A stretch of 64,000 nucleotides of DNA from Candidatus Woesearchaeota archaeon (GTDB lineage Archaea; Nanobdellota; Nanobdellia; Woesearchaeales; ARS49), in contig JASMHM010000003.1 of the NCBI GenBank assembly GCA_030750765.1, forward strand, positions 85,385 through 149,384, in the 5' to 3' direction. The translations under genes were made by a program, and so were the position numbers. The notes below the pieces were generated by a model. The model saw nothing but the letters and a program-made list of their open reading frames with translations. It had not been told where the DNA came from and did not search any database. Positions 56,396 through 64,000 of the stretch are shown here, piece by piece (position 1 is the stretch's first letter; every line of letters begins with the position of its first letter).

Positions 56396-59300
56396 ACTGG
56401 CCTTGGCACTGATTGTGCTGATCGTGCTAGCTATGCCTGTGCTGGGCCAGCAGCTTAGCTGCTGTTGTAAGGATGGCATCGCTAACCCCAAGAGTCCGAT
56501 CTCTGAGATTGATGGCTGCCCACCCGCGCATGAACGAAAAGCAGTCACGAGCATCATCGATCCCAATCCACAAACCTGCCCCACCCTCTGTGGGGAGGAC
56601 GAACAGGTAGCAGAGTGCGGCAACAACGACATAGAACTAGGAGAAGAATGCGAGCCAGGGCTCAACATAGCCATTGCTTGCGGTGACGTTCTAGCCTTCA
56701 ATAAAGGCCCTTTGACGTGCATCGCAGCAGGCCAACCAAACGAATGCCAGTTTGACACCAGTCAATGTGTCTTAGATACTGACCAAGGATGTGACAATCC
56801 CGCCTTCAACCCTCCCCCACAAAACTTGAATGTGCTCCACGTGCCCGGAGAAAAAGAAGTCAACATCGTCTTCGATGTCTTATGCACGCCAGAACTGATC
56901 AAGCTCAGCAGATGTGCAGGCAGCCAGTGCTCTGACTTTGAGATTATACGCCAAGGAGTGTTCACTTCCTTCAACGACCAAGATCAAGAACTCTTGTGGG
57001 AAGAGTCCTATACCTACCGTGTCGTGGCCGTCTTCAACGGCAAAGACAGCGAACCTGCCTTACAAAGCATAACTCTAGGGGACATTCTATGCTGGAAGCA
57101 GACCAGAAAAGTGCCGTTCTGTGTGAACATCGCCAGTTTTCTTGAACCAATAAGAAGATCCTTCCTAGAACAAAACGGTCTAGGTATCATCCCGCCAAGC
57201 GCTTTCCAACCCAACGTTTTCGAGACAAATGTCCGAGAATTCTTTGGTCAAAAACTAGAGGCAGCACACACGTGCAACTCGTTCAACAGACTCAGCAAGA
57301 CAGATGAGTGTGGGGTCAACGCATGTGTTAACACTCTAGTGAGTACGGTCTGCGCAAACACAGACCCTTGTGCCACCAGTCCCTTCGCTCTCTTCAACAA
57401 TGAAGCAGAGTGTGAAGGGGCAGCCAACAGAAATTTCTGCTTCTTCAACAGAGGTATAAGCGTCGTGGATGAATGCACTCCGTGCAAGAACACCATGAGG
57501 TGCCACGACTACAAATCACAAGGTGCCTGTGGAAGGGATCATTGCGGCATTGGTGGAGGCCTCTGCGAATGGCGAGATGTTATCGGAGAATTAGGCGTGG
57601 GAGCATGTATACATCTTGAGGAAGACAACTGCGGCAACTGTGTCTCTGAAGGAACGCTTGCACAGTCTATCAGGGCTACTAACAGACTCTTCGATCAATG
57701 TACTGAAACCAAAGCCACACAGCTAAGTTCCAACACCGACCCGTGTTTGTACAACCCAGAACTACGGATAGCTGTGAGTTGCAGAGGCGCAACCTGTTCT
57801 GACCACAAAGCAAGCCAGTGTGGAAGTCCTAGCGGAGGAGTCCAACTTGACGGACAAAATCGAGTTATTGTAGGCAGCACTGCCAACACCTGCGGGATTA
57901 ACGTGTGTCAGCTCAACCCCTCAACCAGAAGATGCTTCAAGAACGCCGATGGCAATAGCAACGTTCCCATCCAGGATTGCTTTGGAGACAGGGAATGCGA
58001 AGAAGACCTTATCCCTCCAGAGACCAAGCCATTCTTCTCCAAGGCCCGAGGTATAAACACCAAAATTAACTTCCAAGTGTTTGATAATGTTACGCGATCT
58101 GGCCTACAAAGAGAGATCACCCAAGCAACAGATCACACCATCTTCCTCTGTATCGAGGGAGAAGGGCAAGATTGTGCCAACGCCAGAACTTTCCCCATCG
58201 CCACCACCAAGTCCAGCTTGATCATCAACAACCTGCTCTTCCAAGATGGCGCAACCAAGCTAGCAGACCTCAAAGAAGGGTCCAACACTCTACACTACTA
58301 CACCAAAGACAAATCCCAAAATCTGGAAATCGTACAAAAAGTCACATTCAACGCTTGCGCAAACTGTCAAGGACCGGTCGTGGCACGCGCGCAAGTCACC
58401 GGAGGAACTGCGTTCAAAGGCAAGCTCTTCACTGCAGACACGCAGCCCACCTTCACCCTAGACTTCAATGTTCCTGCAAAGATCATAGAGGTTAAGCTTT
58501 TCAATCTCGACAGAGAGGTACCACTTTCGCCCGACAACCTACAAGTACGACCATCCCACCAAGTCTTCACTCTTCCCGCAGGCGTGGAAGGAGAATTCAC
58601 CTTGGACGTGTTGGCTGAAAACGAACAAGGCGTGCTCAGTCTCGAAAATTTCCGCGTAGGGGTAGTGATCGACCCTGATCCTGGAGAGATCTTTGTCCAG
58701 CCCGATGAGGACACCAGCAAGAACGACATCAGCATCCGCGTGACCGCCACCAAGCCAGTCCAGCTCACCGAACTCATCGTTTCCCAGCAAATTGTGTTCA
58801 ACAAGTTCATCCAAGACACCTTTGACCAAGACATCACTGAAAACTACACGTTCAGCGAGAGCGGAGTGGTGTATGACCACGTTGACAAGAAGAGAACAAG
58901 AGTGGATGGTGCAGTGACTGTGTTTGCCGAGGCCGAAAGCGTGCTGGGAATCACCCTCGATGCAGAGAGCACATTCTCTACTGGCAAGGGTGCAGCAGAG
59001 ATCGTTCTATTGAAACCCTTCCTAGGAGCAGCGCCTTCACTCACGTTTGAGATGGTTATTGGTACTACGAGATCCGCAGAGTGTGGCTTCAAGGTCAACG
59101 GTCCAGCTCCTGACCCTCGAGACACCAAGTTCTTCGACGAGCAACTACCCAGATTAACTAGCAAGGGAGGCGTGCTCCATTCCAAGACGTTTACCTTGCC
59201 TAACACTGACGATAACGTAGTACACATACTGTGCAAGTCTGGCAACAAGGTTGTAGCGGTTCCGTATGTGATCCGTGTGGACACCACCACTCCTGCCATT

Positions 59301-62300
59301 GTTGAGAAGTTCGCCCTCCCCAACCCTGTTGTGGAGGAAACAGCCACCGGCAATGAATTTGCCACCAACCTCATCGTCATCACAGATGACTTGGCGTTCT
59401 GCAGATTCTCAGAGAAAGACCTACCTATGTTCACTGCCACAGACGCAGAACGAGTAGACATTCGCGCATTCAACAATGGGAAAGTACCTTCAGCAGAACG
59501 AGAGAAAGGAAACAACGGAGATTCCTTGCCCGCAAGAAGACACAGCCAAGCCATCCTAGTTGAGGGTGAGGGAACCCACTCCTTCTTCGTAGAGTGTAAA
59601 GGAGCGAATGGCAACGTCAAAGACACCATACAGTTCAACGTAGCTCCAGAGCCGTTAGCCATCACCGTACGCACCCAAAGATTTGTGCCAGAATTCGTGA
59701 TACCTGTCAACATCACTACCAACAAGAACGCGTCCTGCAGTTATCGTGAGGTATTGAGCCCAGAAACGTGCTTCTTTGTGGCAGACCCAAAAGCCAGCAC
59801 AAGATGTGTGAGCGACGAGACCAGCGACAAGCGAATCTTCAGCAGATCTCACCTAGCACTCAAAGACGTCAAGACGTTCATAGATACCGTCATCGAAGTC
59901 AACTGTGTTACCTTACTAAACGAACAAAATCGCACGGCGTTCCAAGTAGCAACAGGAGATACCGGAGATGCCCAACTTCTTACGGTGGAGCCTCAAGAAC
60001 TCCAAACGAGAAGCTCTGCAAAGGTAGAGGTCTTCAGCGAAAGACCCTTTGGATTGGAGACGCTGGTAGTCATTGAACAAGAATTTTTGAACAAATTCGT
60101 CAAGATAACCACCAACCAGACGTTCACTGACGGTTTCAAATCCAAACCTGCCAACAAACCGCTCTCATTAGAATTCAGCATACAAGCCACCGACCTAGTA
60201 GATGGCCTCAAACGAGTACGAGCAAATGGTGTTGACTTCCTCAAACGCGACGTCAAAGGAACAGGCAGCTTCCGTGTCGCATCCGAACCACCAAAGATCG
60301 TGATGCTTCGCCCCAAGTTTGGCACAAGCACGAACAACAACCACGACATCCTCCTAGAAACGAGCAGAGATGCCGCGTGTCGCTTCAAACTAGACGGGGA
60401 TGCGCCTGCCACTGATGAGTTCCCCAATCTTCTACGCTTTGATACGACAGACAACCTCCAACACACAAAGGTGTTGACAGTGGCCGCAGGAGACCACACC
60501 CTACACGTTATCTGCGCAGTGAATGATGGAAGGAGAACCTTGTTCGGACAGGAAAATTTCTTGTTGACCGTAGACACCACTGCCCCAGTCATACTCTCAT
60601 TCATCGCAGATCCAGATCCTGTGGCTGAAGAAGAACTCGCCGGAGGATTCCTCACCGAATTCTTCGTCGAGACAGATGATGTAACAACCTGCAAATTTGG
60701 AGAGGCAGACCTCGACTTTGACACGCTTCCAGACTCTTTCGGGCAGGTGCCCTCACGCACCCACGATGTGGAGGTGTTGGTGCCTGATGACTTGTCTACC
60801 TTTGAGTTCTTTGTACGTTGCAAGAATGTCATCAACCTCACTAGCGAATCCAAGAGGGTCACCTTCAGAACCGACAGCACCATTCCCTTTAGCGTGGCGA
60901 GTCGTACTGATGCAGAAGTTTTGGGATTAAATGTGCCGATAAAAATACGCACTAACAAGCGAGCGAACTGCCAGCTAGCCTTGCTCAACTGTGAGACTGC
61001 AGAGCAACTCAGCGCTTTCACCTCCTTTGGAGAGTTTGGCAGGAAGCACACCACGATTGCGGAAGTAGATGACGTGGGCCAACAATGCTTCTCTGCTCAA
61101 TGTGAGACCCTCGCAGGAGAACAGGCAAAAGCGGACTTCAGTGTACTGGTGAAAGATCGCTTCACTTCGGGGTTGGAGATCAACCCTAGTGATCCACAAA
61201 CCCGAACACGCGTTAGTGTTGTGGTGAACGCCACCCAACGCTTCAGCCTCCAAGAGGTTATGCTGAAGGAACGCAAATTCCTCAGTCCCTTCTTTGTTGT
61301 GGCCACACAAACTAACATTATCGATAGCTTCAAAGGAAGAAGCAACGATCGTACCTTCACCTCCAACATCAACCTAGAACCTGGCTTCAAAAACGTGAGT
61401 GGAAGCGCTCTAGACTTCGTAGGTGCATTCTTAGGTGGAGAGGGACAGTTCGACGTACTCAAAGGAGATCTGAAAATAGTGTTCCTCGAACCCAGCTTTG
61501 GCATCACAGGGAAAGACCTCACGGACATTATTGTTGAGACAAACCTCCAGAGCGAGTGCGTGTTCGCCTTTAACCAGCCACTGCCACCCGTCACAGTGGC
61601 AAACTTCGATTCTTCTGCCCTTCCCAAGTTTACTACTCTAGACAACTTTACCCACCGCAGACTTAACTTCCAAGGTCATGACGAGTTTGCCAAACAATTC
61701 CACGTCATCTGCAAATCCAACCCCTTAGAAGGCATAGACTCAAGGTTAGGGGTCCAAACATACTCCCTACGCCTGGACACCACCGACCCAACCATTGATA
61801 TAAGTGCAGCTCCTAACCCCATCGCACAGCGTCTTGTTCCCGATCTCGACATCTTTGCCTCCAACCTTATCGTAGAAAGCATCCCTGACACCCCTGGAGA
61901 AGAAGCAGATCCTATCTTCTGCAACTTTGACACTACTCCTGGAGAATTCGTACAGCTAACAACGCCATTCCCCGGCTCCAAAGTCAATCCTCGACAAGTC
62001 CTCACCACGGAAGTCAATTTCACCAACGACCTCAGCGAGACAAAGATATTCATTGCGTGTCAGAACCCTGCAGGTTTGAACAGCACCCTGGAGAACATCA
62101 CCATACAAGTAAACACCACCATACCCCTTGCTTTCATAGCAGTCCAATCACCTATTGTTTCTGCAACCAAAAAGGTAGACGTACGTATCACCACCAACAA
62201 GCGCACCGATTGTAGAGCGCAAGAAGTTGGCAAAGCACTCGAGTCGTTTGGCAAGTTTGGCTTTGTCCACCAAGAAGAGGTAAGCCTAGATCGTGGAGCA

Positions 62301-64000
62301 AGCGTCATCAAAATAGAGTGTTCCACGCGAGAAGGAGAGCGAGTAGAACGAGACATCGACGTTCTCTTTGACAGTTCTGTCCCCCGAATGAAAACCGTAG
62401 ATACTGCCACAGGTCAAGAAGAACCGCAAGTAAGCATCAACAATGACAAGATCAAAGTAGCCTACCTAGGGGAGGATTCGGAGAGTCCTATCGTCTCTTA
62501 TGTTGTCACCGTCAAAGAATGTGAGGTGAAGTCTTGCAGAGGCAAGAACTTAAGTCTCATACTAAGAAAGACCGAATTCGTGTTTGATGGTAGCTCCCAC
62601 TTTGTGGCTGCCAATCTTGAAGACGCCACAAACTATCTCGTAGAGGTAGAGGCAACCAACCGTGTTGGCTTGATAAGCAAGCCCAAGGCAGGTAAACCAA
62701 TACTAGTTGATCTGAACACAATACCTCGCAGTTGCAGGGACAACCGCAGAAACAACGATGAAACCGACAAAGATTGCGGAGGACCCATATGTTCTAGTTG
62801 TGAAGTAGGTTCACGATGTAAAGAGGACAACGATTGTGGTACACGACCGTGCATCAAACGAAGTGCAAGTGCTGCCACTGGAAAATGCCAAGAGCCCACA
62901 TGTGACGATGGTGTCACCACATCAGGATTCGAAATTGGTGTAGATTGTGGAAATAACTGCCCACCATGTCAGACCGGATGCAACGCTGACGCAGACTGTG
63001 GCGACGGAAAGACCTGCGAAGAAGGCTTATGCATAGGTGGACCTTGCACAGAAGACCCCGATTGTGACGCGGGCTTCCTCTGCACGGCAGGAACGTGCAC
63101 ACAAGGATGCAGACAGAACACCAACTGTCCTCTAGGACAAGTATGCAACAACAATCTTTGCGCAACATTAGGTTGCGTGAGAGACAGAGACTGTGAGAGT
63201 GGCTTCAGCTGTGTGTCAGGATCATGCAAATCAGGAAACTGTGGAGATCGCAAAAGAAACGGCGACGAATCAGACAAAGACTGTGGAGGCAGCTGCCCTA
63301 AGAAGTGTGAGGATGGACAGAATTGCAACGCCAACACCGACTGTGAAAACGCCGACTGCGTTCTCAACACCTGCGGAGGGTTTGATCCTGGCGGCGACGA
63401 TGACGCTGATGGAGTGCCTAACGGTCGCGATCGATGCCCTAACACCCCAACAGGAGTCCCTGTAGACTTCTTTGGCTGTGGCACGATAGATGAAGACGGC
63501 GATGGCATCTCTGACGACTTCGAGACCCATTTTGGATTGAATCCTGCAGATGCGGGTGACAAACTAGAAGACGTCGACGGTGATGGGTTGAGCAACATTG
63601 ATGAGTTCCTCCGAGGAAGCAACCCTATCAAAACGGACATTGATGGAGACCGAAAGAAGGATCCTATAGACCGATGCCAACGGACGCCAGCAGGTGCCCG
63701 CACATCCAGAAATGGGTGTGGAAGAACAGACACGGACGGGGATGGATTACCGGACGACTTTGAGGTAGAGTTTGGTTTCGATCCTAACGATGCTGCAGAC
63801 GCAATTCTGGATGCCGACGGAGACGGAGTCTCTAACATCTTAGAATTCCTCAAGAACAGTAACCCTCGAGCTAGAGATACGGATCTGGATGGGGTGGAGG
63901 ATGCGCGAGATAAGTGTCCAAGAACGCCTGTAGGCCAAACCATCGATGCCGATGGATGTGGCACCCTAGACTCGGACGCTGATGGTATTCCTGATGATTG
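56367..64000 (+). CDS. Giant secreted surface protein (partial, no stop before window end): Cys-rich N-terminal region, diverged repeat modules, EB/Dickkopf-like Cys-rich repeats, thrombospondin type 3 Ca-binding repeats
   Basis: ATG GCG ACC CGG CAT TAT GTA TTA ACT AAA CTG GCC TTG GCA CTG ATT... signal peptide; frame spot-checked open at about 60000 and at the end (TLDSDADGIPDD). Absent from ORF track because it runs off the window. Confidence 0.85.
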   Translation, partial: MATRHYVLTKLALALIVLIVLAMPVLGQQLSCCCKDGIANPKSPISEIDGCPPAHERKAVTSIIDPNPQTCPTLCGEDEQVAECGNNDIELGEECEPGLNIAIACGDVLAFNKGPLTCIAAGQPNECQFDTSQCVLDTDQGCDNPAFNPPPQNLNVLHVPGEKEVNIVFDVLCTPELIKLSRCAGSQCSDFEIIRQGVFTSFNDQDQELLWEESYTYRVVAVFNGKDSEPALQSITLGDILCWKQTRKVPFCVNIASFLEPIRRSFLEQNGLGIIPPSAFQPNVFETNVREFFGQKLEAAHTCNSFNRLSKTDECGVNACVNTLVSTVCANTDPCATSPFALFNNEAECEGAANRNFCFFNRGISVVDECTPCKNTMRCHDYKSQGACGRDHCGIGGGLCEWRDVIGELGVGACIHLEEDNCGNCVSEGTLAQSIRATNRLFDQCTETKATQLSSNTDPCLYNPELRIAVSCRGATCSDHKASQCGSPSGGVQLDGQNRVIVGSTANTCGINVCQLNPSTRRCFKNADGNSNVPIQDCFGDRECEEDLIPPETKPFFSKARGINTKINFQVFDNVTRSGLQREITQATDHTIFLCIEGEGQDCANARTFPIATTKSSLIINNLLFQDGATKLADLKEGSNTLHYYTKDKSQNLEIVQKVTFNACANCQGPVVARAQVTGGTAFKGKLFTADTQPTFTLDFNVPAKIIEVKLFNLDREVPLSPDNLQVRPSHQVFTLPAGVEGEFTLDVLAENEQGVLSLENFRVGVVIDPDPGEIFVQPDEDTSKNDISIRVTATKPVQLTELIVSQQIVFNKFIQDTFDQDITENYTFSESGVVYDHVDKKRTRVDGAVTVFAEAESVLGITLDAESTFSTGKGAAEIVLLKPFLGAAPSLTFEMVIGTTRSAECGFKVNGPAPDPRDTKFFDEQLPRLTSKGGVLHSKTFTLPNTDDNVVHILCKSGNKVVAVPYVIRVDTTTPAIVEKFALPNPVVEETATGNEFATNLIVITDDLAFCRFSEKDLPMFTATDAERVDIRAFNNGKVPSAEREKGNNGDSLPARRHSQAILVEGEGTHSFFVECKGANGNVKDTIQFNVAPEPLAITVRTQRFVPEFVIPVNITTNKNASCSYREVLSPETCFFVADPKASTRCVSDETSDKRIFSRSHLALKDVKTFIDTVIEVNCVTLLNEQNRTAFQVATGDTGDAQLLTVEPQELQTRSSAKVEVFSERPFGLETLVVIEQEFLNKFVKITTNQTFTDGFKSKPANKPLSLEFSIQATDLVDGLKRVRANGVDFLKRDVKGTGSFRVASEPPKIVMLRPKFGTSTNNNHDILLETSRDAACRFKLDGDAPATDEFPNLLRFDTTDNLQHTKVLTVAAGDHTLHVICAVNDGRRTLFGQENFLLTVDTTAPVILSFIADPDPVAEEELAGGFLTEFFVETDDVTTCKFGEADLDFDTLPDSFGQVPSRTHDVEVLVPDDLSTFEFFVRCKNVINLTSESKRVTFRTDSTIPFSVASRTDAEVLGLNVPIKIRTNKRANCQLALLNCETAEQLSAFTSFGEFGRKHTTIAEVDDVGQQCFSAQCETLAGEQAKADFSVLVKDRFTSGLEINPSDPQTRTRVSVVVNATQRFSLQEVMLKERKFLSPFFVVATQTNIIDSFKGRSNDRTFTSNINLEPGFKNVSGSALDFVGAFLGGEGQFDVLKGDLKIVFLEPSFGITGKDLTDIIVETNLQSECVFAFNQPLPPVTVANFDSSALPKFTTLDNFTHRRLNFQGHDEFAKQFHVICKSNPLEGIDSRLGVQTYSLRLDTTDPTIDISAAPNPIAQRLVPDLDIFASNLIVESIPDTPGEEADPIFCNFDTTPGEFVQLTTPFPGSKVNPRQVLTTEVNFTNDLSETKIFIACQNPAGLNSTLENITIQVNTTIPLAFIAVQSPIVSATKKVDVRITTNKRTDCRAQEVGKALESFGKFGFVHQEEVSLDRGASVIKIECSTREGERVERDIDVLFDSSVPRMKTVDTATGQEEPQVSINNDKIKVAYLGEDSESPIVSYVVTVKECEVKSCRGKNLSLILRKTEFVFDGSSHFVAANLEDATNYLVEVEATNRVGLISKPKAGKPILVDLNTIPRSCRDNRRNNDETDKDCGGPICSSCEVGSRCKEDNDCGTRPCIKRSASAATGKCQEPTCDDGVTTSGFEIGVDCGNNCPPCQTGCNADADCGDGKTCEEGLCIGGPCTEDPDCDAGFLCTAGTCTQGCRQNTNCPLGQVCNNNLCATLGCVRDRDCESGFSCVSGSCKSGNCGDRKRNGDESDKDCGGSCPKKCEDGQNCNANTDCENADCVLNTCGGFDPGGDDDADGVPNGRDRCPNTPTGVPVDFFGCGTIDEDGDGISDDFETHFGLNPADAGDKLEDVDGDGLSNIDEFLRGSNPIKTDIDGDRKKDPIDRCQRTPAGARTSRNGCGRTDTDGDGLPDDFEVEFGFDPNDAADAILDADGDGVSNILEFLKNSNPRARDTDLDGVEDARDKCPRTPVGQTIDADGCGTLDSDADGIPDD
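63388..64000 (+). repeat. About 80-aa thrombospondin-type-3/EF-hand-like repeats (at least 2.5 copies)
   Basis: DRCPNTPTGVPVDFFGCGTIDEDGDGISDDFETHFGLNPADAGD... / DRCQRTPAGARTSRNGCGRTDTDGDGLPDDFEVEFGFDPNDAAD... / DKCPRTPVGQTIDADGCGTLDSDADGIPDD... Confidence 0.9.

Noticed and set aside
59993-61054. 353-aa minus-strand ORF
   Set aside because: Antisense to the continuous plus-strand giant ORF with signal peptide and recognisable domains; Ser/Leu/Val-rich translation typical of the shadow frame.
62969-63964. 331-aa minus-strand ORF
   Set aside because: Antisense shadow of Cys-rich and TSP3 repeats (PSPSxS-rich product mirrors repeated GAT/GGA codons).

Overview
The window appears to come from an archaeal, probably DPANN/Woesearchaeota-like, chromosome. 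Supporting evidence: archaeal r-proteins (S4e, L32e, L19e), PolD, Orc1/Cdc6, PAN, TBP/TFE, TATA-driven leaderless genes, and a fused PriS-PriL-CTD primase. Coding density is extreme. It contains: (i) a 25-gene r-protein/SUI1/SecY/DUF106 operon (14.2-27.0 kb) with only 3 nt of total spacer; (ii) many DNA replication and repair genes (hef, priS fusion, MCM, RPA-like OB protein, DP2-DP1-orc1, hjc, fen1, radA), with a likely replication origin beside orc1 (about 41.39-41.55 kb); (iii) a secreted cysteine-rich surface-protein cluster (52.7 kb to the window end), ending in a giant ORF of more than 2,540 codons that is missing from the supplied ORF track because it runs off the window. The main regulatory observations are: a 23-nt exact element with same-spaced TATA shared by the hef and radA-operon promoters 42 kb apart; two identical 21-nt sites, each holding a 17-nt palindrome, at and inside a winged-helix/nuclease-like gene just upstream of fen1; an ORB-like inverted pair at the putative origin; and a structured leader before rpl3. 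No tRNA, rRNA, CRISPR array or transposon was recognised. All homology calls come from reading motifs by eye; no database search was run.
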